NCBI RefSeq assembly: GCF_002210435.1
Contig: NZ_MZMV01000044.1
Span: 1-60,074 of the forward strand
Direction: 5' to 3'
DNA: 60,074 bases
Source of the DNA: Micromonospora wenchangensis
GTDB lineage: Bacteria; Actinomycetota; Actinomycetes; Mycobacteriales; Micromonosporaceae
Positions within the stretch are counted from its first letter, which is position 1. Every line of letters begins with the position of its first letter. The notes beneath the pieces were generated by a model, which was not told the origin of the DNA, did not search any database, and was given only the letters and a program-made list of their open reading frames with translations. Positions 43,728 through 52,733 of the stretch are shown here, in pieces. A program made the position numbers and the translations under genes.

Positions 43728-45376
43728 CTGACGACCTCGACGTCGCGTTCCGGGTCGACCAGCAGCGCCTGCCCGACGACGGCCAGGTAGAAGACCGCAC
43801 TGAGCAGGGCCGGTACGAAGATCCACGGTGCGGGTTCGACGAGCATCCGCCACCCGGCGACGCCGACCCAGACCAGCCCGGTGCCGGCGGTCCAGACCCT
43901 CATGCCGGTCCACAGCCGCCTGGTCTTGCTCTTCTTGGCGGTGCCGCCGGTCGGCTGCCAGCCCATCCGCCGGCCCCGGATGATGTCGATGATGGCGAAG
44001 GCGTGCGCCCAGCCGTAGATCATCTTGACCGTCCAGCTCTCCAGGCCGTACCGGTTGCGGTGCCAGAACGGGAAGATGATCAGGTTGTAGACCACGCTGG
44101 GCAGGATCAGCAGGTAGTTGGCGATCGCGATCTGGTGCGCGAACACGGTCAGCATCAGCACCGGGATGACCGGCGCGACGAAGGTGAACAGCCCGGTGTG
44201 CAGGTAGTAGCAGAAGCCGGAGATGTAGCTGAGCCGGGCCCGCAGCCGCAGCTTCGTCGACCAGAACTTCCTCGACCCGAGCAGGCTCATCGAGCCGGCG
44301 CACCAGCGGTACTGCTGGGTGAAGAACGAGTCCACGTCCGACGGGCAGAGCCCGGCGGCCAGCACGACCGGGATGTAACGCAGGTTCCACCCCTTCATCC
44401 GCAGGTCGAAGCCGGTGTGCACGTCCTCGGAGTGCTCGATGAGGGTGGACCCGCCGATGGAGAACAGCGCGTCGCGCCGGTAGACGGCGCAGCTACCCAC
44501 GCAGATCGCCGAGTCGTGGGCCTGCCGGGACACCTGCACCGACCGGTAGAACAGCTCCTGCACCGCCCCGGCCCCGCGCTCCACCCAGGTCTGCCCGAGG
44601 TGCACCCGGAAGTACTGCGGCGACTGCACGATGCCCGCCTTCGGCTCGGCGTCGAACCAGGGCAGCATCTGGTCGAGCATGTCCTGACGCGGGACGAAGT
44701 CGGCGTCGAGGACCAGGATGAAGTCGCTCATGGTGCGTTCGAAGGCGTACCGCATGTTGCCGGCCTTCTTGTACCAGCCCCGGTTGGGTCGCCGCTGGTA
44801 GACGAAGCCGAAGGCGAGCGCCATCCGTTCCATCGCCTCGTTGGGCGAGTCGTCGAGCACGTAGACGGTGACCTCGCCCCGGTAGTGGCGGCCCATCGCC
44901 CGCACGTGCTCCCAGGTGTTGCGCAGCACGTGCGCGGGTTCGCCGCAGACCGGCAGGAAGACGTCGACGGTCGGGTACCGGGCCGGCCGCCAGGTGCGGA
45001 CCAGTTCCTGGTGCCGGGCCAGGTCGAAGCCCGGGGTGAACAGGTTGACCGCGAGCGAGATCAGGTAGTAGGCGACGGTGAAGAACAGCAGCGGGGCGAG
45101 CAGCCACAGCCACGGCGCGAGCCGGACGAAGAGCAGTTGGCTGGTGATCAGGCAGCCGAAGCTGACCAGCGACGGCACCATCAGGGCGGCCAGCCGCCGC
45201 TTGCGGTAGGAGAGCATCTCGGCGTCCGTCGGCGGCAACGGCACCGGAGCGTACGCGGGCCGGTGCGGCGCGTCGCCGGTCCTGCGCGGGGTCCACTTCG
45301 ACACCTGCCGCGGCACCCGGAACTCGGCGGTCGGCGACAGCACCGCGGCCGGATCGACCGCAGGCGGTGAGGTCAT
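43724..45376 (-). CDS. Cellulose-synthase-like GT2 glycosyltransferase
   Basis: The 550-residue membrane enzyme has helices at about 62-82 and 87-110, a cytosolic GT2 domain (about 140-380) with VLDDSPNE, LDADFVP, SEDVHTGF and QQYRWC, then four or more C-terminal helices. The D, DxD, D, QxxRW set is that of processive synthases. There is no PilZ domain. It starts at ATG 45376 with GGAG 9 bases upstream and is driven by a near-consensus promoter. It heads the coupled three-gene unit. The product may be a beta-glucan or beta-mannan; the GH26 partner favours mannan. Confidence 0.88.
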   Translation of the reverse strand: MTSPPAVDPAAVLSPTAEFRVPRQVSKWTPRRTGDAPHRPAYAPVPLPPTDAEMLSYRKRRLAALMVPSLVSFGCLITSQLLFVRLAPWLWLLAPLLFFTVAYYLISLAVNLFTPGFDLARHQELVRTWRPARYPTVDVFLPVCGEPAHVLRNTWEHVRAMGRHYRGEVTVYVLDDSPNEAMERMALAFGFVYQRRPNRGWYKKAGNMRYAFERTMSDFILVLDADFVPRQDMLDQMLPWFDAEPKAGIVQSPQYFRVHLGQTWVERGAGAVQELFYRSVQVSRQAHDSAICVGSCAVYRRDALFSIGGSTLIEHSEDVHTGFDLRMKGWNLRYIPVVLAAGLCPSDVDSFFTQQYRWCAGSMSLLGSRKFWSTKLRLRARLSYISGFCYYLHTGLFTFVAPVIPVLMLTVFAHQIAIANYLLILPSVVYNLIIFPFWHRNRYGLESWTVKMIYGWAHAFAIIDIIRGRRMGWQPTGGTAKKSKTRRLWTGMRVWTAGTGLVWVGVAGWRMLVEPAPWIFVPALLSAVFYLAVVGQALLVDPERDVEVVR

Positions 45377-45503
45377 CGCTTTCGTCTCCCCCGCTCGCCG
45401 GGCCGCACGGCCTTCCCGGCAGTGCGAGCGGGATGGGTCGCCGGACGCGTCCAGGAAGCCGGGCACGGTGAACTGGCCGTGTCTGCTTGATGGTGAAGCT
45501 AGA

Positions 45504-45532
45504 AAACTATTCAGTAGGCCGCAAGGTGTCAA
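45504..45532 (-). promoter_or_regulatory. Near-consensus vegetative promoter of the polysaccharide operon
   Basis: On the minus strand, TTGACA (45532-45527) is followed by a 17-base spacer and TAGTTT (45509-45504). This is one of the best sigma-70-type promoters in the window. The leader to the synthase start would be about 120 bases. Confidence 0.7.
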
Positions 45533-45604
45533 TGCCCGCGAATCGATCGAAAGCCCCACCGGGCCGCAGATCGTGCGTAGCACTACTCACATTCACCGGA
45601 ACGT

Positions 45605-45623
45605 CACCGGTGGGAAACCGGTG
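45605..45623 (-). terminator. Hairpin after pdtaS
   Basis: A 7-bp perfect stem (CACCGGT with ACCGGTG) closes a GGGAA loop 15 bases beyond the pdtaS stop. Confidence 0.55.
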
Positions 45624-45638
45624 CGTCGCCGAGCGTCG

Positions 45639-47162
45639 TCAGCCCTTCGCCAGCGGGAGCACCAGCACCGCCTCGGTGCCGCCGGTCGGGCCGGGACGCA
45701 GCTCGATGCTGCCCCGCAACTCCCCGGTCACCAGGGCCCGGACGATCTGCAACCCGAGCCGCCCACCCCGGTCGGCGTCGAACTCGGCCGGCAGCCCGCG
45801 CCCGTTGTCGGTCACCGAGACGTGCAACTGCTTGCGCTGCCGGTGCGCCGAGACGACCACCTCGGGCCGGGTCGCCGGCTCCACCGCCTCGTCGCCCTCC
45901 TCGGCCGGCGGGAAGCCGTGCTCGACGGCGTTGAGCAGCAACTCGTTGAGCACCATCACCAGCGAGGTGGCGATCTCGGCGGGCAGCACCCCGAAGCTGC
46001 CGGTACGGCGCATCCCGACGCTCACCTCGGTCGCGGCCACCTCGGTCGCCGCGCTCGCCACCCGGTCGACGATCCCGTCGAACTCGACCGCCTCGTCGCT
46101 GGACATGGAGAGCGTCTCGTGCACCAGGGCGATGGAGGCGACCCGGCGTACCGACTCCTCCAGGGCGACCCGGGCCTCCGGCATCGACACCCGACGGGCC
46201 TGGAGGCGCAGCAGGGCGGCGACGGTCTGCAGGTTGTTCTTCACCCGGTGGTGGATCTCCCGGATGGTGGCGTCCTTGGTGATCAGGGCCCGGTCGCGGC
46301 GGCGTACCTCGGTGATGTCGCGGACCAGGACCAGCGCGCCGATCGGCACCCCGGCGGGCATCAGCGGCAGGGCCCGGGTGAGCATCGTCGCCCCCCGGGC
46401 GTCGATCTCCCGGCGCGGCGGGCCCTCCCCACGCAGCGCGGCGAGGATGCCGTTGGCCGCCTCGGTGCCGTCGAGCGGGTCGCTGGCCAGCCGGCGGTGC
46501 AGCTTCGCCAGGTCCTCGCCCACCAGGTGGGAGGCGTACCCCAACCGGCGGTACGCCGACTGCGCGTTCGGGCTGGCGTAGGTGACCTTGCCGCCCGCGT
46601 CGAGCCGGACCAGCCCGTCGCCGACCCGGGGCGCGGAGGTGGTCTCGCCCGGGTGCCGGGGCGGCGGGAAGGTGCCGTCGGCGATCATCTGGGCCAGGTC
46701 GTCGGCGGTGGTGAGGTAGTTCAGCTCCAGCTGGCTGGGGGTGCGGGCGGTGGACAGGTTGGTGTCCCGGCCGACCACCGCGATCACCTCGCCGGCCTCC
46801 CCGTCGGCGGTCCGCAGCCGCACCGGGATCGCCTCGTGCCGGGCCGGCACGTCGCCGTACCAGACCGGGTCGCCCTCCCGCCAGATCCGGCCCTGCCGGT
46901 AGGCGACCTCCAGGTGCGCCACCTCCGGCCCGCCCACGATCCGGCCGACCTGGTCGTCCAGGTAGGCGGTCGGGGCGGTCGTCGGGCGGACCTGGGCGAC
47001 GCAGAGGAACGTGCCGTCGGCGTCCACCGGCACCCACAGCAGCAGGTCGGCGAAGGACAGGTCGGACAGCAGCTGCCAGTCGCCGGCGATCCGGTGGAGG
47101 TGGTCGATGTCGGCCGGGCGGAGCTGGGTGTGCTCCTCGGCGAGGTCGCGCAGCGTGGACAC
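45639..47162 (-). CDS. pdtaS: Cytosolic sensor histidine kinase PdtaS
   Basis: The 507-residue protein has an N-terminal GAF-like domain beginning MSTLRDLAEEHTQL, a PAS domain (about 180-300) and a HisKA_2/HWE-type transmitter with EIHHRVKNNLQTVAALLRLQ, followed by HATPase (NELLLNAVEHGF, DNGRGLP, GRLGLQIV). From memory the motifs match M. tuberculosis PdtaS (Rv3220c), which signals to the RNA-binding antiterminator PdtaR and senses copper or nitric oxide. No pdtaR gene is in the window. Start GTG 47162. Confidence 0.92.
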   Translation of the reverse strand: MSTLRDLAEEHTQLRPADIDHLHRIAGDWQLLSDLSFADLLLWVPVDADGTFLCVAQVRPTTAPTAYLDDQVGRIVGGPEVAHLEVAYRQGRIWREGDPVWYGDVPARHEAIPVRLRTADGEAGEVIAVVGRDTNLSTARTPSQLELNYLTTADDLAQMIADGTFPPPRHPGETTSAPRVGDGLVRLDAGGKVTYASPNAQSAYRRLGYASHLVGEDLAKLHRRLASDPLDGTEAANGILAALRGEGPPRREIDARGATMLTRALPLMPAGVPIGALVLVRDITEVRRRDRALITKDATIREIHHRVKNNLQTVAALLRLQARRVSMPEARVALEESVRRVASIALVHETLSMSSDEAVEFDGIVDRVASAATEVAATEVSVGMRRTGSFGVLPAEIATSLVMVLNELLLNAVEHGFPPAEEGDEAVEPATRPEVVVSAHRQRKQLHVSVTDNGRGLPAEFDADRGGRLGLQIVRALVTGELRGSIELRPGPTGGTEAVLVLPLAKG

Positions 47163-47214
47163 GAGACACAGCGTGCCACGCCCACCCGGACGCCGTCGCG
47201 CTGGCAGGGCCGGG

Positions 47215-48267
47215 TCACATCGTCGCGGTGACCTTCTTCAGTCCGCGCGGGGCGTCCGGGTCCTCACCCCGGGCCAGCGCCAGGGCGAGGGCGAGGCGTT
47301 GCAACGGCAGGATGTCCAGCAGCGGCGCGTACCGCTCGTCGACCTCGGGCACCGCCATCCGGGTGGCCCCCTCGACCTCGGCCGAGCCGACCACCACCAC
47401 GTCGGCCCGCCGCTCGCCGAGGCGGGGCAGCACCTCGCCCATGGACCGGCCGCCGGGGCCGGAGCCGACCACGGCCAGCACCGGCACGTCCGGGTCGGTC
47501 ATCGCCAGCGGGCCGTGCAGCAGGTCGGCGCCGGAGAACGCCAGCGCCGGCAGGTAGGACGTCTCCATCAGCTTCAGCGCCGCCTCCCGGGCGGTCGGGT
47601 ACGCGTACCCCCGGCCGGTGGTGACGAGCTGGCCGGCGAACCGGTACCGCGGGGCGAGCTGGGTCGGGGTGGGGTCGGCCAGGGTGCGCTCGGCCAGCTC
47701 GGGGAGGCGTTCCAGGGCGGCCCGCTGGTCGGCCGGCAGCACGCCGTCCCCGGCCCGGATGCCCTCCACCAGCAGCAGCAGGGCGAGCAGCTCGGCGGTG
47801 TACGTCTTGGTGGCGGCGACCGCCCGCTCGTGCCCGGCAGCGATGTCGACGCCCAGCTCGGCGGTCCGCGCCAGCGGCGAGTCGGGGTCGTTGGTGACCG
47901 CCAGGGTGAGCGCGCCGGCGTCGCGGGCGGTGCGCAGCACCTCGGTCAGGTCAGGTGAGCCGCCGCTCTGGCTGACCCCGACGACGAGCGCGTCGGAGAG
48001 GTCGGGGCGGGCCCCGTAGACGGTGACCGCGCTGGGCGAGGCGAGCCCGGCGGGCAGCCCGAGCCGGATCTCGGTCAGGTACGCCCCGTAGAGGGCGGCG
48101 TGGTCGGAGGTGCCGCGGGCGGTGAAGACCACGTGCCGGGGGCGGCGTCGGGCGACGACCGCCGCGACCCGGGCGATCGCCGCGGCGTGCTCGGTGGAGA
48201 GCAGCCGCGCGTAACCGGCCGGCTGCTCGGCGATGTCGGCGGCCATGCCGGCCCCTGGCTGCGTCAC
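47215..48267 (-). CDS. SIS-domain sugar-phosphate isomerase/deaminase-like protein
   Basis: The 350-residue protein consists of two SIS domains like the C-terminal half of GlmS, without the glutaminase domain. It has ARGTSDHAALYGAYL, VVGVSQSGGSPDL, VAATKTYTAELLAL, GRGYAYPTAREAALKLMET and LHGPLAMT. These resemble AgaS/NagB-like deaminases or GlmS-related proteins that handle aminosugar phosphates. GTG 48267 has GGGAG upstream. It is transcribed away from the TPR gene; the bidirectional 167-base region has AT-rich stretches. Confidence 0.85.
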   Translation of the reverse strand: MTQPGAGMAADIAEQPAGYARLLSTEHAAAIARVAAVVARRRPRHVVFTARGTSDHAALYGAYLTEIRLGLPAGLASPSAVTVYGARPDLSDALVVGVSQSGGSPDLTEVLRTARDAGALTLAVTNDPDSPLARTAELGVDIAAGHERAVAATKTYTAELLALLLLVEGIRAGDGVLPADQRAALERLPELAERTLADPTPTQLAPRYRFAGQLVTTGRGYAYPTAREAALKLMETSYLPALAFSGADLLHGPLAMTDPDVPVLAVVGSGPGGRSMGEVLPRLGERRADVVVVGSAEVEGATRMAVPEVDERYAPLLDILPLQRLALALALARGEDPDAPRGLKKVTATM

Positions 48268-48434
48268 GGAGACTCCCTTCGCTGCGCGAATGCCGCGCGT
48301 TTCATGTTCAGTCTTGCACGATTGAGTCCTGATCGACAATCCATCGCGCACTAACGCGCAGAAGATCGGCACCTGTTGCCGGTATCCCCTACGCTTGCCC
48401 AGCCCTGGCAACCCCCTGCTAGCGAGAGGCCGAC

Positions 48435-50276
48435 GTGTCGGAGGAGCCACCCGCGTTGACCGCGGCCGAGGAACTCGCCCTCGCCCGGCTCGCGCTCGAC
48501 GAGGGCGACCTGGCCCACGCCGCCGACCACCTCGCCGCCGCGCTGGTGCTGGCACCGACCCTGCCCGACACGCACGAGACGCTCACCCGGATCGCCGCCG
48601 CCTCGGGCGGCGACCTCGACCTCTTCCCGCTCGGCCAACGGGCCCACGTCGGGGCCGTGGTCGCCCGCGCCCACCTGCTCGCCGCCGCCGGCCGCCCGGC
48701 CGAAGGGCTCGACCTGCTGGTCGCCGCCACCGGCCACGCCCCCGGCGTCGACTGGGCCGGGGTGCCCTGGGTCACCGCCCCCGAGCTGGCCCAACGGCTC
48801 GACCCGGACCGCTGCGCCCGGATCCTCATGCAGGTCTGCGCCGCGGTGCCCGACCCGGTCCCCCGCGCCGGGCGGGCGCCCCTGACGCCGTACCTCACCC
48901 TGGCCCGGCACGCAGTCGCCGCGCACCCCCGGCACGCGCTGCTGCTCGGCGCGGCGTCCGCGCTGGCCCGGCGGCTCGGCGAGGTCACCCTCGCGGTCAC
49001 CTGGGCCAGCCGGGGGGTACGCGAGGCACCGTCCAAGCTCGGCGAGGTCTGGCTCGGGTACGCCTACCGCAGCGCCGGGCGGACCCGCGACGCCCTGGCC
49101 GCGCTGGAACGGGCCGTCGGGCACGACCCCGACGACCTCGCCGTCTACGCCGACATCGCCGGCACCCTGGCCGACCACGGCCGGCTCGACGAGGCCCTCG
49201 GCTGGATCGACCGGGCGCTGACCCGCGACCCGACCTTCGACTGCGCGGTGCACACCGCGCACCGGCTGCGGTTCCTGCGCGACGGCGACGTGGCACACCT
49301 GGTCGACCTCGCCGACTTCACCCGGGACCACCCCGACGACAGCCACGAGCACACCGACCTCGCCGAGTCCTGCCGGGGACGCCCCTGGCTGGGGCAGGTC
49401 ACCCCGGCGACCGGCGCGATGGTCGACGCGCTGCGCCGCGCGCTCGCCGCCGACGGCTTCCCCGACGCGGCGGTACGCCTCGACACGGTCGAACCGCCGA
49501 GCGCGATGCGTACCGTCGCCGCCGCCGTGCCCGGCCTGCACGTCGAGGTGACCGGGGTGGCCGAGCCGGACCCCCGCGAGCCCCGTCGGGACACCGGCTA
49601 CCGGCTCTGGCGTTACGAGGGCACCACCGCCGCGCCGGCCCTGCCCACCCCGTCCCCGGCCGCCGCCGAGCGGGTACGCCACCTGGCCCACCCCGCCTGG
49701 CCGCACCCACCGGCCGCGTACGACGCCGCGGTCGGGCTGGCCACCCTGGACCTGGCCGACCTGCTGGGCCTGCTGGTGCACCCGCCCGACGCGCCACCGA
49801 CCGCGCTGGGCCGGGTGCTCAGCGGTCAGGACCCGTCGCTGTGGGTCCGGTGTGTGCAGGTCTGGGCCTGCCTCGGCCTGCTGCACCACCGCACCGACGA
49901 GCCGTGGGCGACCTCGACCCGCCGCCGGGTGCTGGTGGAACTGATCTGGGGCGTGGAGGACTGGATCACCGAGGCGGCGCTGTTCGCCCTGGTCACCGCC
50001 GCCTGGATCGACCCGACGGTACGCCCCGACGTGGCCGGCCTGGTGGCCGAGCGGCTCGCCGACGTGGCGGCCGTCGCGCAGGGCCGGGCGGTGCCGATCG
50101 CCGTCTCCCTGGCCCACCTGGCACTGGCCACCCCGGCCGTCGACCCGGACACCACCGCGCTGGCCCACCGGCTGCTCGCCACCCCGCCCGGGGCCCGCCG
50201 GGGCCGCCGCCTGACCCGTGCCTGGCGTCGCCTCACCGCCCTGGTCCGCCGCCGCCCCGGCCCCCGCCCAGCTTGA
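48435..50276 (+). CDS. Tetratricopeptide-repeat protein, unknown role
   Basis: The 613-residue protein has TPR-like helical pairs at residues about 9-45 and 195-270 (for example DALAALERAVGHDPDDLAVYADIAGTL and DEALGWIDRALTRDP). The C-terminal half (about 380-590) is helical and of unknown fold, with conserved-looking Trp-rich HPAWPHPPAAYDAAVG and WGVEDWITEAALFALV motifs. It has no membrane segment. The stop codon is part of copy C of the 74-bp repeat. No partner is suggested by neighbours. Confidence 0.75.
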   Translation: MSEEPPALTAAEELALARLALDEGDLAHAADHLAAALVLAPTLPDTHETLTRIAAASGGDLDLFPLGQRAHVGAVVARAHLLAAAGRPAEGLDLLVAATGHAPGVDWAGVPWVTAPELAQRLDPDRCARILMQVCAAVPDPVPRAGRAPLTPYLTLARHAVAAHPRHALLLGAASALARRLGEVTLAVTWASRGVREAPSKLGEVWLGYAYRSAGRTRDALAALERAVGHDPDDLAVYADIAGTLADHGRLDEALGWIDRALTRDPTFDCAVHTAHRLRFLRDGDVAHLVDLADFTRDHPDDSHEHTDLAESCRGRPWLGQVTPATGAMVDALRRALAADGFPDAAVRLDTVEPPSAMRTVAAAVPGLHVEVTGVAEPDPREPRRDTGYRLWRYEGTTAAPALPTPSPAAAERVRHLAHPAWPHPPAAYDAAVGLATLDLADLLGLLVHPPDAPPTALGRVLSGQDPSLWVRCVQVWACLGLLHHRTDEPWATSTRRRVLVELIWGVEDWITEAALFALVTAAWIDPTVRPDVAGLVAERLADVAAVAQGRAVPIAVSLAHLALATPAVDPDTTALAHRLLATPPGARRGRRLTRAWRRLTALVRRRPGPRPA

Positions 50277-50348
50277 TCGACTCCCCGGGGCCGAGGTAGC
50301 GGTATCCGAGCCGGTTGATGCCGCAACATCGGCCCAAGCGAGTCGATC
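50275..50348. repeat. 74-bp imperfect palindromic repeat, copy C
   Basis: This is the most regular copy. The left arm has GATCGACTC, GGGCCGA and GCGGTATCC at the standard spacing, and the right arm has TGATGCCGC, TCGGCCC and GAGTCGATC. It begins one base inside the TGA stop of the TPR gene and lies between that gene and the convergent MFS gene, where it may also act as a terminator. Confidence 0.8.
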
Positions 50349-50439
50349 ACGGAGGCGGGCACGACGGAGGCGGGCACGACGGGCGCGGCCGGCCCGTACC
50401 CCTGGCGGGGACGGACCGGCCGTTACGGACGGGACCGGG

Positions 50440-52029
50440 TCAGGAGACCGGGGCCTTGCCGAGGGCGACCTCGGCCTGCTCCTCGCCGCTGGCGTCCGGC
50501 GGCGGGACGGCGTTCGCCGTGCGGAGCGGGATCTCCCGGATGAACCAGGCGAGCACCGGCACCGCGATCGTGATGATCGTCGCCCAGAAGAAGACGTGCG
50601 AGATGGCGTCGGAGAGCCCGCCGAGCACCACCTCACGCGCCTGCGCCGGCAGTTCCTTGAGCTTCGTCAGGTCCATCCCCCGGCCCTCGCCGGTGCCGCC
50701 GGCGAACGCGCTGCCGGCCGGCGAGTCGGCGAGCCGGTTGGCGAAGATCGCGCCGAACAGCGAGATGCCGAACGAACCGCCGATGGAGCGGAAGAAGGTG
50801 GCCGCGCCGCTGGCCGCGCCGAGGTCCTTCTGCTCCACGCTGTTCTGTGCGATCAGCATCGAGGTCTGCATCAGGAAGCCCATGCCGGCCCCGAGGACCA
50901 GCATGTAGAGCGACGACTCGACCTTGCCGGTGTCGACCTTCAGCAGGGACAGCAGCGCCATACCGACGGCCATCACGACGCCGCCGACGATCGGGAACAT
51001 CCGGTAGCGGCCGGTCCTGGTGATGGCCCGGCCGACCACCAGCGACACCACCAGCATCCCGAACATCAGCGGGAGCAGGAGCAGGCCGCTGTTGGTGGCC
51101 GAGGCGCCCTGCACGGTCTGCTGGTAGAGCGGCAGGAAGTTCATCGCGCCGAACATGGCGAAGCCGAGCAGGAAACCGATCACCGAGATCAGCGCGAAGT
51201 TGCGGTTGGCGAAGAGGCCGAGCGGCAGGATCGGCTCGACGACCCGCCGTTCGACGATGCCGAAGGCCACCAGGCTGACCAGGGCCAGCGCGGCGAGGCC
51301 GAGGATCTGCGCGGACGCCCAGTCGTACTCGTTGCCGCCCCAGGTGGTGATCAGGACGATCGCGGTGATGCCGACGGAGAGCAGGCCCGCGCCCAGCCAG
51401 TCGATCCGGTGCTCGGTGCGGTACTTCGGCAGGTGCATGCTGGTGGCGAGGATCAGCAGCGCGAGGCCACCGAGCGGCAGGTTGACGTAGAACGCCCAGC
51501 GCCAGGAGAGGTTGTCGGTGATGAACCCGCCGACCAGCGGGCCGGCGACCATGGCGACCGCCATGATGCCGGCGATCATGCCCTGGTAGCGGCCCCGCTC
51601 ACGCGGCGGCACGAGGTCACCGATGATCGCCATCACGCCGACCATCAGACCGCCGGCACCCAGCCCCTGCACGGCCCGGAAGGCGATCAGCTCGACCATC
51701 CCGTTGCCGGTGCCGCCGAGCATCTCGGAGCCGGACATCCCGCACAGCGCCGACCCGATCAGGAAGATGACCACCGAGGTCAGGAAGACCGCCTTGCGGC
51801 CGTAGAGGTCGCCGAGCTTGCCCCAGATCGGGGTGGAGACCGTGGTGCCCAGCACGTACGCGGTGACCACCCAGGTGAAGTGGTTGACACCGCCGAACTC
51901 GCTGACGATCCGCGGCAGCGCGGTGCTGACGATCATGTTGTCGAGCATCGCGAGCATCATCGCGATCATGAGGCCGAACAGCACCACCCGGATGTTGGGT
52001 TTCGCCCTCGCCTGGGTTTCCTGAGTCAT
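50440..52029 (-). CDS. MFS drug efflux transporter (DHA2/EmrB-QacA type)
   Basis: The 529-residue protein has 14 predicted membrane helices. It includes TTVSTPIWGKLGDLYGRKAVFL (motif A-like loop), RAVQGLGAGGLM (motif B/C region) and LSWRWAFYVNLPLG, all characteristic of DHA2 drug:H+ antiporters. It is divergent from a TetR gene with a large shared operator, so it is probably induced by its own substrates. Start ATG 52029, with GGGAG-like sequence upstream. The substrate is unknown. Confidence 0.92.
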   Translation of the reverse strand: MTQETQARAKPNIRVVLFGLMIAMMLAMLDNMIVSTALPRIVSEFGGVNHFTWVVTAYVLGTTVSTPIWGKLGDLYGRKAVFLTSVVIFLIGSALCGMSGSEMLGGTGNGMVELIAFRAVQGLGAGGLMVGVMAIIGDLVPPRERGRYQGMIAGIMAVAMVAGPLVGGFITDNLSWRWAFYVNLPLGGLALLILATSMHLPKYRTEHRIDWLGAGLLSVGITAIVLITTWGGNEYDWASAQILGLAALALVSLVAFGIVERRVVEPILPLGLFANRNFALISVIGFLLGFAMFGAMNFLPLYQQTVQGASATNSGLLLLPLMFGMLVVSLVVGRAITRTGRYRMFPIVGGVVMAVGMALLSLLKVDTGKVESSLYMLVLGAGMGFLMQTSMLIAQNSVEQKDLGAASGAATFFRSIGGSFGISLFGAIFANRLADSPAGSAFAGGTGEGRGMDLTKLKELPAQAREVVLGGLSDAISHVFFWATIITIAVPVLAWFIREIPLRTANAVPPPDASGEEQAEVALGKAPVS

Positions 52030-52060
52030 GGGTAAGCTCCCCCGGAGATCTCTAGCACTT

Positions 52061-52102
52061 ACTTACCGGCCGGCTAGTCACTTTACTAGCCGCACGGTAA
52101 GT
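52061..52102. promoter_or_regulatory. Nested TetR operator between the MFS and TetR genes
   Basis: Two 18-base arms, each with ACTTACCG and GGCTAGT separated by 3 bases, are inverted around a 6-base CACTTT centre. The right arm differs from a perfect complement by only two bases. It lies in the 116-base divergent region, 31 bases from the MFS start and 43 bases from the TetR start, so a bound repressor would cover both promoters. Confidence 0.7.
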
Positions 52103-52145
52103 TGGAGAGCGGGACCCCGTCAAGCGAGTTGGGTGGTAGGTACAG

Positions 52146-52727
52146 GTGACTCAGAGCACAGGCGGCACGCGCGGGCGCATCCAGGCCGTCGCCCTGGAGC
52201 TCTTCACCGAGCAGGGGTACGAGAAGACCTCGCTCCGGGAGATCGCCGAGCGGCTCGGTGTCACCAAGGCCGCGCTCTACTACCACTTCAAGAGCAAGGA
52301 CGAGATCGTCAACAGCTTCGTCGAGGACCGGTTGCACCGGATGGACGAGCTGATCGACTGGGCCCGCGACCAACCCGCCAGCCGGGCCACCCGACGGGAA
52401 CTGGTCAGCCAGTACGCCGACATGATGTTCGGCACCGGGCAGTCCCTGGTGATGCGGTTCTTCGAACAGAACCAGACAGTGCTCAAGAGCCTCGCCGCCG
52501 GTCAGCAGATGCGCGAACGGATGTACCAGCTCGCCGACGCGATCTGCCTCGGCGACGACTCCCCCCGGGCCCAGCTCCGGGCGACACTGGTGCTGTTCGC
52601 CGTGCACAGCAGCTGGTTCGCCGTCCGGACCCCGGACGTCACCGACGACGAACGCAAGAAGATCGCCCTTGAGGTCGCCGACGAGCTGCTGGCCGGCATC
52701 GAGGAGGGCGGCCCGGCAGACCGCTGA
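52146..52727 (+). CDS. TetR-family repressor of the adjacent MFS gene
   Basis: The 193-residue protein has a TetR N-terminal helix-turn-helix at residues about 8-55 (LFTEQGYEKTSLREIAERLG, TKAALYYHFKSKDEI). The C-terminal helical ligand domain is not assignable to a subfamily. Divergence from the MFS pump and the large palindrome between them indicate local control and autoregulation. GTG 52146 is the start. It converges on the GNAT gene with a 6-base gap. Confidence 0.92.
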   Translation: MTQSTGGTRGRIQAVALELFTEQGYEKTSLREIAERLGVTKAALYYHFKSKDEIVNSFVEDRLHRMDELIDWARDQPASRATRRELVSQYADMMFGTGQSLVMRFFEQNQTVLKSLAAGQQMRERMYQLADAICLGDDSPRAQLRATLVLFAVHSSWFAVRTPDVTDDERKKIALEVADELLAGIEEGGPADR

Positions 52728-52733
52728 CGGCGT

